From positions 1-64,000 of the forward strand of contig CAJVYC010000010.1 in assembly GCA_913009205.1 (NCBI GenBank): a stretch of 64,000 bases of DNA, given 5' to 3'. This stretch comes from an uncultured Fluviicola sp. (GTDB lineage: Bacteria > Bacteroidota > Bacteroidia > Flavobacteriales_D > Crocinitomicaceae). A program made the translations under genes and the position numbers. The notes under the pieces were generated by a model that was not told the DNA's origin, ran no database searches, and saw only the letters and a list, made by a program, of their open reading frames with translations. This document shows, piece after piece, positions 17,346 to 26,081 of the stretch (within the stretch, counting starts at the first letter, position 1; each line of letters begins with the position of its first letter).

Positions 17346-18726
17346 TTTCTTCTTTGTTAGCGGTTACTTCAGATTCAATCGTAAAATTAGCAGTTCTCGT
17401 CGAGATTTTGTCACCAAGTTGAACCTTGTTCGATGCGTTTATCGTTTTTCCTTCGTGTGTTGTAATTGAAAATCCTCTATTCAATACGTTGATCGGGTCC
17501 ATCAATCGAATCGATTGAACCAAACGGCCCAAGTTATTTTCTTCTTTCAGTAAATAGGTTGCGGAGTAATTGGGCAATTGTTCTGCTATCCGCGTCAATC
17601 CATTTCGTTGGTCTTGAATCATCAATCGACCAGAACTCACCGTTGAATGTTCCAAACGTCGAACGCGCTCTTTGTTGAATTCCAGTGTTCTCAATGTATT
17701 TGAATGCAGTCCATTTCTGAATTCTTGCAAGACAAATTTCTCTTTACTTAACGCTCCAGTTGCAACGGCACTAAATGATGTACTGGTTTTCGCAAGTGTC
17801 AACTTTGAAACCTCTAATAGTTGAAGCGTTTGCGTTTTAATGCTCTTCACCGCATCTTTTATTGGAACTGAAAACTCATGAAACGCTTGAATTAAAAAGT
17901 CCCCCAATTCTGTTGGTGTAATTGCATTTCTATAGGAAATCATTTCTGCAACGGTCAAGTTTGTCGAGTGCCCAATTCCTGTTAAAACTGGAATCGGAAA
18001 GGACGCAATTGCCTTGCAAAGATTGAAATTATTGTAACACGACATTCCAACTTCGCCACCTCCACCTCGAACAATGACAACAATATCGAAGTGTTCTCGA
18101 ACACGTTTGATTCGTTTCAATTGCGCAATGATTGTGGTTTCGGCTTTCTCACCTTGCAAGGTCGCAGGGAAAAGCATCGTAAAGAAATTGTAATTCCAGT
18201 TGTTCAGCTCAATCGTTTGCATGAAGTCCGAAAGCCCTTTGCTCGACTCCGCAGAAATAACAGCAATGCGTTTTGGAAGCAAAGGAAAAGGAACCTGTTG
18301 GTTCGCATTCAGCAGGTTTTCCTTTTGTAGTTTCTTTAAGGTCTCAGCACGTTCTCGTTGTAGTTCGCCTAAAGCATAGTTGGGGTCAATATCATTGATT
18401 TGAAGGCTGATTCCGTAGATTTCATGGAAATTCACCTTGACCTTCATCAGTAAGGTTGTGTCTTCTTTTAATGGCTCTTTCACCACGGCCATGAACTGTT
18501 CGTTGATCCGATCGAAGCTGTGTTTCCAGATTGTACCACGCATTTCTGCAACGATCTTTCCGTCTTCTTTTTGAACGAGTTCGGGATAGCAATGACCCGC
18601 TCGGGTTTGCCCCAATTTGTGCATTTCTGCCTTCACCCAATACTCTCTATTGTAGCGTTCTTCTATCGTTTTCCGAATCGAGGAAACGACTTGCTGAAGG
18701 GTAAATATTTTAGGTTCTTGCGACAC
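17329..18726 (-). CDS. xseA: Exodeoxyribonuclease VII large subunit
   Basis: 465 residues. An N-terminal OB-fold (about residues 5-110), then the catalytic core with AVISAESSKGLSDF, IVVIVRGGGGEVGMS and VLTGIGHSTNLTVAEM. These differ from the E. coli RGGGS and GIGHETD versions but agree with what I recall of Bacteroidetes homologues. The C-terminal third is a coiled-coil-rich helical region. It ends with VLNRGFSITTHEGKTI. The partner xseB overlaps its 3' end. Confidence 0.92.
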   Translation of the reverse strand: MSQEPKIFTLQQVVSSIRKTIEERYNREYWVKAEMHKLGQTRAGHCYPELVQKEDGKIVAEMRGTIWKHSFDRINEQFMAVVKEPLKEDTTLLMKVKVNFHEIYGISLQINDIDPNYALGELQRERAETLKKLQKENLLNANQQVPFPLLPKRIAVISAESSKGLSDFMQTIELNNWNYNFFTMLFPATLQGEKAETTIIAQLKRIKRVREHFDIVVIVRGGGGEVGMSCYNNFNLCKAIASFPIPVLTGIGHSTNLTVAEMISYRNAITPTELGDFLIQAFHEFSVPIKDAVKSIKTQTLQLLEVSKLTLAKTSTSFSAVATGALSKEKFVLQEFRNGLHSNTLRTLEFNKERVRRLEHSTVSSGRLMIQDQRNGLTRIAEQLPNYSATYLLKEENNLGRLVQSIRLMDPINVLNRGFSITTHEGKTINASNKVQLGDKISTRTANFTIESEVTANKEENEQRN

Positions 18727-18741
18727 AAAAGTTGACTGAAA

Positions 18742-19509
18742 TCATTTAACGTTCTCTAAAAAACCTTCAACCGCCTCCCAGTATTCTTCACCATCCTGTT
18801 GGCCCTTCCAAAGTGCCTTTGATCCATGGTATCCTGAGGAATCCGGAGCGAAATGAACTTGATTTTTGCCAAGCGTCATTCCGGCTAAAAGTGCGGTAAG
18901 GTCTTCAACTTCACGCTTTGACGAAGTCACGAACATTGGTTTTTTAAAGTTTGGAAGCATTTCTGCTAATGATTGTCTTTCGAGCGCAAAATAATCTCCT
19001 GGACTGAATGAAACAACGGCATCAACATTATCATTGGCCATTCCAATGTAAAGCGCCAATGTAGAAGAATAGCTGCTTCCCCATAAAATAAGGGTGCCTT
19101 TATAAACTTCAGCAGCGAAATCGACAGCGGCAGTAATATCTTGTTCTGCATCTAAGTAGTCAACGCCCAATCCCTGTTGTAGCGCCCTAATGTTTGTCCA
19201 GTTTTGCTTGTCGGTAATTGGCCCTCCAGAACGTTGGTCGATTGCAATGCAATTGAATCCAAGGTCGTTCAAACGTTCTCCAATTCCGTCGTATTCGTGC
19301 TTATTAAAACTCGCTTGATGACACAGAACGATTACAGGGGCATCCTTGTCAATATCGTAAATATTGGCATTGATGTTTAATCCATCTAGGGCTGGAATGT
19401 CCATATTGATAGGGAACGGATCAGCATCTCTTGTCTCTTGAACGAGCTCCTCTGTGCAGGAATTGAATACGAGTATCAATAGGGCAAAAAGGGAGGTATA
19501 AATTTTCAT
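18742..19509 (-). CDS. Alpha/beta hydrolase lipoprotein
   Basis: The ATG at 19509 gives a lipoprotein signal with lipobox VFNSC (Cys at residue 18), preferable to a start nine codons upstream. The fold is alpha/beta hydrolase: VIVLCHQASFNKHEY at the first strand and loop (HQ oxyanion-type), the nucleophile elbow WGSSYSST, the acid strand around MFVTSSKREVED, and His in SGYHGSKALW. It resembles dienelactone-hydrolase-like enzymes, but no substrate can be named. It is anchored in a membrane facing the periplasm or the outside. It lies 15 bp upstream of xseA on the same strand. Confidence 0.8.
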   Translation of the reverse strand: MKIYTSLFALLILVFNSCTEELVQETRDADPFPINMDIPALDGLNINANIYDIDKDAPVIVLCHQASFNKHEYDGIGERLNDLGFNCIAIDQRSGGPITDKQNWTNIRALQQGLGVDYLDAEQDITAAVDFAAEVYKGTLILWGSSYSSTLALYIGMANDNVDAVVSFSPGDYFALERQSLAEMLPNFKKPMFVTSSKREVEDLTALLAGMTLGKNQVHFAPDSSGYHGSKALWKGQQDGEEYWEAVEGFLENVK

Positions 19510-19829
19510 AATACTAAGGTAATAGAATTGCTTCAATTTGGGAATGGGAAAGTTTGGGAAAGGATTATTTTGGGTGGACGATTTGTCTGTTGCGGTGTTT
19601 TTTAACCGCGGAGTCCCAAAGACGCTAAGAAAGGAAACTATTTGGGCGCTAGTGTTAAACTTCGTTTAACGAGGATTCATGACTTAAATTATGATTTCTA
19701 AGGTTCGTTAGCAGCTGGAGGCGCTAAACTGGAGGTTCTTCTAACGTAGGTTCTGGGTAAAACTTTTCCATATTCTCTATTATAAGAACAGGAAACAAAA
19801 TCTCAATTAACCTCAACTTATTAAAGTGG
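19510..19829. other. Intergenic stretch with dispersed repeat and small hairpin
   Basis: No gene seen. It holds the second copy (19600-19621) of the TTTTAACCGCGGAG element also present at 11025-11045, and a short hairpin GTTAAAC/GTTTAAC (19654-19670) lacking a T run. Confidence 0.5.
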
Positions 19830-20000
19830 TTAAAAAATGCCTAGCCGAACTTTAATCGTTTTGAAGTCTTTGTGTATTTTCCAATAATCCGAAACAGATT
19901 CACTTTGATGTGGATCGTTCGATGGAATAATAATTCCGGGAAGTTTTTGTTTTTCTAGACCCTTTCGAACCGTCTCGATTCGTTCGTTTATGTTTTTCAT
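19830..20000 (-). pseudogene. Truncated aminopeptidase P N-terminal fragment
   Basis: A 56-codon frame starting at ATG 20000 begins MKNINERIETVRKGL, continues through IIIPSNDPHQSESVSDYW and stops at 19830-19832. This is the start of the N-terminal (creatinase) domain of Xaa-Pro aminopeptidase, where the family reads ...IIPSSDPHLSEY-(V/A)-DHW. After residue 48 similarity ends and the frame stops; the remaining domain and the pita-bread catalytic domain are absent. An in-frame open stretch continues upstream for about 30 codons without recognisable content. The gene is a remnant. Confidence 0.65.
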
Positions 20001-20189
20001 TTCGTATTCTATTCGGTTTCCGTCATCAAAAGATGCGTTAAAGATACCTCCTCCGAATGAGATAAGAGCAAATTTATCCTTGTTGAATACTATTCAATGG
20101 TTTGATTATTTCAGACCGTTTAGCATAACAGTTGATATCTAACCGAATATAAACTATCTTCATCCATCAATTAAATTGAGGCGAATACA

Positions 20190-23100
20190 ATGAGTAGAAT
20201 TGGAATTACACCGAAGAAATGGGCCCGAAGCAAACGCTTTTGGAAACGCTTTGTACTCGCTTTTATTGGCCTACCGATCTTCTTGTTTTTCACTTTAGTT
20301 TTAATCGTTTATATTAATCAAGACGCTATTGTTCAAGACCTTGTAGATGATATGAATAAGGATTTTGCGGGAGCAACGGAGATTAAAGGGTCTCACATTT
20401 CTATGTTTGAGAACTTCCCTTACATATCCATTGACCTGGAAGAATTCAAAGTTTATGAAGCCAAAGGAAAAAAGGGTGCACCATTGGTATATATACACGA
20501 CGTTTATGTTGGTTTTAATTTGTGGACGATACTTTCTGGGGATATGCAAATTAAAAAGATCAAGTTGAAAGGAGGGAAAATTGACGTGGTTGAATACGTG
20601 GACGGTTCCTTCAATATTCTAAAAGCACTGACACCGACGGAGGAAATTGAAAGTCCGGAAGAAGAGTTCCACCTCGATCTTAGCAAGGTAGAATTAGAAA
20701 ACATTGACATAACAAAATTGAATGAGTCAAATGGGCTTAAAGTTGAGGCTTATGTTCAAGATGCGACCGCAAAATTTGAGACGTCCCCAAATCATGTATT
20801 GGCGAAGCTGGACACGCGATTTATAATCAATGTTATTAAGGATGGGGACACCACCTTTTTAAAACACAAGCATATAGAACTTGAAACGCATATTGACTTT
20901 CTGAAGGTTAAGGACATAATGAAGATTCAGCCGACGACAGTTAAGTTGGAAGGGTCAGAATTTACAATGAAAGGCAAGATTAATTTTTTGGATGATGTTT
21001 TTGTAGATCTCGATTTCACTGGGAACAAATCCAATTTTGACCTCTTTGTAGCGATGGCGCCTGAAGAATACATTCCCTCGCTCAAGCATTATAAAAACAA
21101 GGGCGAGATCTATATAAAAACGAAAATAAAAGGGAAGTCTATCAATGGACACAAGCCTTCCATTGATGCAAAATTTGGCTGCCACAACGGTTATATTATA
21201 AACCCCAAGACGAACAAAAAAATTGGTGGATTGAATTTCGATGGTAAATTCTCAAACGGCGTGGATCAAGACCTCACTTCAATGAAATTTGAATTGCATA
21301 AATTTTCTGCTAATCCAGATGCAGGTCGAATCTATGGCGATATTGAGATCAATGATTTTACAGCTCCTCATATTCAAATGAATTTTAGTTCGAAGTTCGA
21401 TTTGAGCTTTGTCTCAAAATTCTTGAATTTGGATCATTTGCATGACGTTGGTGGGCAGGCCGAAGTCAACATCAAATTCGATGATATTATTGATCTGAAA
21501 AATCCTGAACACACCGTTTCCAAATTGAACGAAGAATACGAAATGAAAGTGGCATTGAACAATGTCCATTTCAAGTCGGATGATTATGAGTTACCTATTA
21601 AGAATTTCAACTTCTTAACAGAGATTCAGGGCCATAAAGCAACGATTAAAATACGGGATTTGAAGGTTGGGAAATCCGATCTTGAAGTGACAGGAACTAT
21701 TGATGATTTATCCGCTATTCTTCATCATACAGACAAAGAAGTCGATACACGGTTGCAAATAACAAGTAAATATCTTGATTTATTCGAACTTACCGGAAAG
21801 GGAGAGGGGGCTATCGACGAACAGATTAATGATTTAAACCTCGACTTTGATTTCAAAGCTTCAGCGAGAAGTTTTACTGAATCCAAATACTTGCCGCAGG
21901 GAGAGTTCTTTATTGAAAAATTGTACGCGAAATTCACCCATTATCCGCATGTTTTGCACGATTTCCATGCAGACATTTTTGTGGAGGAACAAGATTTAAG
22001 AATTGTAGATTTTAAAGGATTGATCGATAAAAGTGACTTCTTGTTCACTGGTAAGTTGGAGCATTACGAAAAATGGTTTGATGAACATTCCGGAGGCGAT
22101 TCTAAAATTGAGTTTGATTTGGTTTCGAACAAACTACAATTGGAATCCTTTCTTTCATACAACGGTGAGAATTATGTTCCTGAAGAGTACCAGCACGAAG
22201 AGCTTGACAACCTTAAGATACACGGGTTTACCTATTTGCATTACGAAGATGAATTGAAATCAATGGATTTGACGATTGATCGGTTTGATGCTAAAATGAA
22301 AGTGCATCCCTTGCGCTTTGAAAATTTCAACGGGCGAATTCATTACGAAGAAGACCATTTTGTGGTTGAGGATTTCCATGGAACTTTGGGGAAATCACAG
22401 TTTCAAACAACCCTTCATTTTTACTTGGGTGAAGATGAAGCTGAGAAAAAGCGAGAGAATCATTTCTCGATTGTCGCTTCCCGACTCGATTTGGATCAAT
22501 TGATTAAATACAATCCTGCACCTGCATTGAAAAAGAATAAAAGCACAGCGGTGCGGGAAGCGAAATCTATGCACGATGAAGTGTTCAATATTTACGATTT
22601 GCCATTCACCGACATGACTTATCACATAGACATTAAGCATTTGAACTACCATCGGTATTTGATGCACAATATCAAAGGAACGCTAAGAACAACAACGAAG
22701 CATTATTTATATGTAGAAAATCTGAATATTGATGCCGCCGGTGGTCATTTCGATATTGATGGCTATTTCAATGGTTCTGACCCGAAGATGATTTACTTCA
22801 GTCCGACCATTCAAGCAAAAAACATTGACTTAGACAAACTCTTATTCAAGTTTGAGAATTTCGGGCAAGATTATATTGTTGCAGAAAACCTTCATGGACA
22901 ATTCACCGGAACAATTAGTGGGAATATACATATGTACAATGACTTGACTCCAAAAATTGACGATTCTGAAATTCATATGGATGTCGATGTTACGCGGGGT
23001 CGATTGGAAAATTATGCGATGCTTGAATACATGTCTGAATACTTTAGTGATAAGAACCTGAACAAGGTTTTATTCGACACATTGAACAACCATATCGATC

Positions 23101-23402
23101 TGGTTGATGGAGTTATGACGATTCCAAAAATGTCGGTGAACTCTTCGTTAGGCCATCTTGAAATCTCAGGGAAACAAGACCTTCAAGGGAACATGGAATA
23201 CTATTTAAGAATTCCTTGGAAGATGGTAACGAAATCTGCTGCTTCGAAGTTATTTGGCAAGAAAAAAGAAGATGTTTCACATGATCAAACAGACGAGATT
23301 CAATACGGTAATAAAAAAACGAAATATGTTAATGTGAAAATAGTTGGGAATGAAAACGGTTATAAATTTTCGATTGCGAAAGACAAGAAGAAGAAAAAAT
23401 AG
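20190..23402 (+). CDS. AsmA family protein
   Basis: 1070 residues. One N-terminal transmembrane helix (about residues 24-46) is followed by a long repetitive beta-rich region with the AsmA opening (NKDFAGATEIKGSHISMFENFPYISIDLEEF). Recurrent patterns such as GKINFLDD, DLEVTGTIDDL and a C-terminal AsmA-like block (GRLENYAMLEYMSEYF ... MSVNSSLGHLEISGKQDL) fill the rest. It ends in a strongly basic tail (KDKKKKK). AsmA-like proteins bridge the periplasm and are thought to move phospholipid or help outer-membrane assembly. No neighbours point to a specific partner. The intergenic region before it carries the pepP relic. Confidence 0.85.
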   Translation: MSRIGITPKKWARSKRFWKRFVLAFIGLPIFLFFTLVLIVYINQDAIVQDLVDDMNKDFAGATEIKGSHISMFENFPYISIDLEEFKVYEAKGKKGAPLVYIHDVYVGFNLWTILSGDMQIKKIKLKGGKIDVVEYVDGSFNILKALTPTEEIESPEEEFHLDLSKVELENIDITKLNESNGLKVEAYVQDATAKFETSPNHVLAKLDTRFIINVIKDGDTTFLKHKHIELETHIDFLKVKDIMKIQPTTVKLEGSEFTMKGKINFLDDVFVDLDFTGNKSNFDLFVAMAPEEYIPSLKHYKNKGEIYIKTKIKGKSINGHKPSIDAKFGCHNGYIINPKTNKKIGGLNFDGKFSNGVDQDLTSMKFELHKFSANPDAGRIYGDIEINDFTAPHIQMNFSSKFDLSFVSKFLNLDHLHDVGGQAEVNIKFDDIIDLKNPEHTVSKLNEEYEMKVALNNVHFKSDDYELPIKNFNFLTEIQGHKATIKIRDLKVGKSDLEVTGTIDDLSAILHHTDKEVDTRLQITSKYLDLFELTGKGEGAIDEQINDLNLDFDFKASARSFTESKYLPQGEFFIEKLYAKFTHYPHVLHDFHADIFVEEQDLRIVDFKGLIDKSDFLFTGKLEHYEKWFDEHSGGDSKIEFDLVSNKLQLESFLSYNGENYVPEEYQHEELDNLKIHGFTYLHYEDELKSMDLTIDRFDAKMKVHPLRFENFNGRIHYEEDHFVVEDFHGTLGKSQFQTTLHFYLGEDEAEKKRENHFSIVASRLDLDQLIKYNPAPALKKNKSTAVREAKSMHDEVFNIYDLPFTDMTYHIDIKHLNYHRYLMHNIKGTLRTTTKHYLYVENLNIDAAGGHFDIDGYFNGSDPKMIYFSPTIQAKNIDLDKLLFKFENFGQDYIVAENLHGQFTGTISGNIHMYNDLTPKIDDSEIHMDVDVTRGRLENYAMLEYMSEYFSDKNLNKVLFDTLNNHIDLVDGVMTIPKMSVNSSLGHLEISGKQDLQGNMEYYLRIPWKMVTKSAASKLFGKKKEDVSHDQTDEIQYGNKKTKYVNVKIVGNENGYKFSIAKDKKKKK

Positions 23403-23411
23403 TTGAATCGG

Positions 23412-23714
23412 TTACCAGTCACTCATCACAACTTTAGCAACGAATAGAATTCCCAATCCGGACCCTGTCGCGACGCTCAAAAGAGTGTAGACCGCACTTT
23501 GGTATTTTCGTAAAAGAATTATTGAAACGAATACTTCACCCATAAAGATGAAAACGGCATAAATGATAAATAGAATCCAGCTACCGACGTTGGCCATCCA
23601 ATTGAATGTCATACTTCCTTCATCCACAAAAAAGAGTAAAAAAGTAATAGCTAATGCGCAGATTAGCAAAATCGCAGAATCGTCTTTAGGGATCGATTTA
23701 TGGTTTATAGCCAT
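23412..23714 (-). CDS. Small membrane protein, 100 aa
   Basis: Three predicted transmembrane helices (about residues 14-29, 36-63 and 76-96) after a short soluble N-terminus (MAINHKSIPKDD). No motif of a named family. It converges with the AsmA gene (9 bp between stops). Confidence 0.6.
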   Translation of the reverse strand: MAINHKSIPKDDSAILLICALAITFLLFFVDEGSMTFNWMANVGSWILFIIYAVFIFMGEVFVSIILLRKYQSAVYTLLSVATGSGLGILFVAKVVMSDW

Positions 23715-23792
23715 AGGATTTAGGTAGTTTTCATATAACTTCGATTGTTAAACGAAGAATTTTCAAGAAAATTGTATATATGTCTAAACAAA

Positions 23793-23822
23793 AAAGCACC
23801 AACTCAATTGAACAGGTGCTTT
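23793..23822 (-). terminator. Terminator-like hairpin downstream of dxr
   Basis: Arms AAAGCACC and GGTGCTTT with a 14-base loop; the minus strand has six T directly after the stem. It uses the same GCACC core as the tRNA-Arg terminator, though the loops differ. Confidence 0.7.
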
Positions 23823-23924
23823 CCTTTAAAAATTGAGTCACTTAGGCTATGAGGAATTTATTTTAATAACAATTGGTAATGTCATTTTGGATTTGATTGC
23901 TAAGCTGTCTTTCTGCGCTGGCTA

Positions 23925-24063
23925 TCATTTCGGCATCGCCTCTATCATACGAATTGCTTCCTCATTCATTGCATTATGTCCAGATGTTTTTTTAAGTTCC
24001 TCCATAATCTTTTCCAACTCGTCAACGCTGATGCCTTTTTCTTTCAGCAGGAACGAAAAGACG
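23925..24063 (-). pseudogene. Possible BlaI/MecI repressor C-terminal remnant
   Basis: Directly downstream of dxr the minus strand reads FVSNVFSFLLKEKGISVDELEKIMEELKKTSGH. This strongly resembles the C-terminal dimerisation helices of BlaI/MecI-type penicillinase repressors (pattern SFLVKEN-LS-EELEELLDELKK). There is no winged-helix domain: the upstream part of the frame runs into dxr in a different frame. Past the stop at 23925 further protein-like sequence follows in another frame. It is either a relic or a chance look-alike. Confidence 0.35.
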
Positions 24064-25221
24064 TTACTTACAAAGCTCCCTTGCAAACTCCCTTGCCTTA
24101 GCGTCTGCAGCAATATAATCTTCCAACTCAGGATTTAAAATGGAATCCATCGCATGCATTGTTTCTCCGTTAATTCTAGAAATATCGGCAAACGAAATTT
24201 CATCATTAAGGAAAGCCGCAACAGCAACTTCATTAGCAGCGTTCAAAGAGCAAGCTTTCGTTCCGCCAGCGTGAAGAGCATCAAATGCCAATTGAAGATT
24301 GTTGAATGTTTTCATGTCCGGTTGCTCAAACGTCAATTGAGGGTAATCCATAAAATTGAATCTTGGGAAATTCGTTTTCATGCGATCGGGATAAGTAAAA
24401 GCATATTGAATCGGCAATTTCATATCGGGCAAACCCATTTGCGCCTTCATACTTCCATCTTCAAATTGAACAAGCGAATGCACAATCGACTGAGGATGAA
24501 CGATAACATCAATTTGCTCGGGCTTTAGGTTAAACAGCCATTTCGCTTCGATCACTTCCAGTCCTTTATTCATCATTGATGCCGAGTCGATGGTTATTTT
24601 TGCTCCCATCTCCCAATTCGGATGTTTCAAAGCTTGCGCCTTTGTTACCTCAAGTAGTTGTTCAGAAGTGTAGCCTCTAAATGGTCCACCGGATGCCGTC
24701 AAGTAGATTTTTTCAATTTTGTTGTGGAATTCGCCCACCAAACATTGAAAAATAGCCGAATGTTCAGAATCAACAGGGTAAATATTTACACCGTTTTTTT
24801 GTGCCTCCTTTGTTACCAATTCACCAGCTACAACGAGCGTTTCTTTATTGGCCAACGCGATGTTTTTCTTTGCTCGAATTGCGGCTAAAGTTGGCCTGAG
24901 ACCTGCATATCCAACCATGGCCGTTAGAACCGTATCGACATCATTTGAATCCACAACCTGACACAAAGCATCTTTTCCGCAATAGACATGGATGTCATGC
25001 TCTGAAAGAACGTCTTTTACCTTTTGGTATTGACTTTCATCGCCAATTACAACAGTATTTGGTTTGTGTTTTAAAGCCTGTTCAATTAACAAATCTGCAT
25101 TTTTATATGCCGTAATAACTTGTAGATCGAAAACATCTGGATATGATTCAATGACTTCAAGTGCCTGAGTTCCTATTGAACCAGTTGATCCTAAAATTGC
25201 GATTCCTTTTTTCTGTTGCAT
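24064..25221 (-). CDS. dxr: 1-deoxy-D-xylulose-5-phosphate reductoisomerase
   Basis: 385 residues, normal length. NADPH-binding GSTGSIGTQALEVI at the start, catalytic and substrate motifs ALANKETLVVAG, PVDSEHSAIFQ, TASGGPFRG, ITIDSASMMNKGLEVIEA and HPQSIVHSLVQF are all intact. It catalyses the second, committed step of the MEP isoprenoid pathway. It is divergent from the DUF6495-like gene, with -7 elements only 4 bp from both starts. Confidence 0.97.
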   Translation of the reverse strand: MQQKKGIAILGSTGSIGTQALEVIESYPDVFDLQVITAYKNADLLIEQALKHKPNTVVIGDESQYQKVKDVLSEHDIHVYCGKDALCQVVDSNDVDTVLTAMVGYAGLRPTLAAIRAKKNIALANKETLVVAGELVTKEAQKNGVNIYPVDSEHSAIFQCLVGEFHNKIEKIYLTASGGPFRGYTSEQLLEVTKAQALKHPNWEMGAKITIDSASMMNKGLEVIEAKWLFNLKPEQIDVIVHPQSIVHSLVQFEDGSMKAQMGLPDMKLPIQYAFTYPDRMKTNFPRFNFMDYPQLTFEQPDMKTFNNLQLAFDALHAGGTKACSLNAANEVAVAAFLNDEISFADISRINGETMHAMDSILNPELEDYIAADAKAREFARELCK

Positions 25222-25225
25222 GACG

Positions 25226-25233
25226 CAAATTTA
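25226..25233 (-). promoter_or_regulatory. TAnnTTTG -7 element of dxr
   Basis: TAAATTTG on the minus strand ends 4 bp before the dxr ATG; the -33 region shows only a partial match (TTCG at 25251-25254). Confidence 0.45.
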
Positions 25234-25276
25234 GTAAAAATGAAGTCTTTCGAAGACGATTAATTCTACCAAGTAG

Positions 25277-25284
25277 TATCTTTG
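25277..25284 (+). promoter_or_regulatory. TAnnTTTG -7 element of the DUF6495-like gene
   Basis: TATCTTTG ends 4 bp before the ATG at 25289. A TTTCG at 25247-25251 is a weak -33 candidate at a long spacing. Confidence 0.45.
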
Positions 25285-25288
25285 TTGT

Positions 25289-25753
25289 ATGAATTACAGA
25301 ATCCTATCGCAAGAAGAATTGGAATTGCTCGAAGATGACTTAAAAGCATTCTTGATTGTCAACGGTGTACATAGCGATGAATGGGCAGAAATGAACAAAT
25401 CAAACCCTGTAAAAGCTGTTGAATTGGTTGAATTGTTCTCCGACACAGTGCTTCAAAAAGTGTATGATCAAGTTCGATTCATTGAACATAGATCGCAAAA
25501 GTCATGCATGGTTTTTCACCTATTGGACGACAAAATCGAATTGATTTCTATTAACGCTAATTCTGATGCGGTTGACCTAACAACTCCCGATTCTATTCAT
25601 GAAGCACTCTCTACAAATGCAAAGTCATTGTCTATTTTTAGAACAGAGAAAAGATATTTAAAAGATAGAGCGGCCGAAATTCATGAAATGCTGGAGCAAG
25701 GATGTGTGAATTCCAGTGAGGCTTTTTGGTATCAGTTGGAGAAAGTGGTTTAG
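25289..25753 (+). CDS. DUF6495-like protein, 154 aa
   Basis: A soluble acidic protein opening MNYRILSQEELELLEDDLKAF, with SDEWAEMNKSNP, a VELFSDTVLQKVYDQVRFIEH helix and a VFHLLDDKIELISI strand followed by AVDLTT. This matches the Bacteroidetes-specific DUF6495 pattern (FSD-(L/T)V ... EYLEH ... HLFHL ... A(I/V)DLTT). No function is known. No signal peptide or membrane segment. Confidence 0.75.
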   Translation: MNYRILSQEELELLEDDLKAFLIVNGVHSDEWAEMNKSNPVKAVELVELFSDTVLQKVYDQVRFIEHRSQKSCMVFHLLDDKIELISINANSDAVDLTTPDSIHEALSTNAKSLSIFRTEKRYLKDRAAEIHEMLEQGCVNSSEAFWYQLEKVV

Positions 25754-26081
25754 TAAGTGTGAGAATGGATAGATCATGCTGTGTTCAGGTTCAACCCCAA
25801 GGACAGAAAGTCACTATTAAGAGTTTTGCTTATGGCACAAGATGCACATAAACGTATTCACGATTATTTGATGTAACGGGTTTTATTTATTGTTGAGAAT
25901 TTGGGACAGACGAAAGGCTGACTTGTGTCTTACCAATTACAACATAACTATAATTTTCACCCTCGTTTCTTTGTTTCCACGTGGTTCAAAGCGAAACTGC
26001 AATGAAGCCAAGTTAAGCCTGTCTTTAAAATTTATAATTCTAAAATAATTTCTCATTCATAATTCAAACTATCTTTACAAG
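25754..26081. other. Non-coding stretch
   Basis: No gene, RNA or terminator could be supported in these 328 bp. The bases just before the next start (TATCTTTA, 26070-26077) resemble a degenerate -7 element. Confidence 0.4.
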
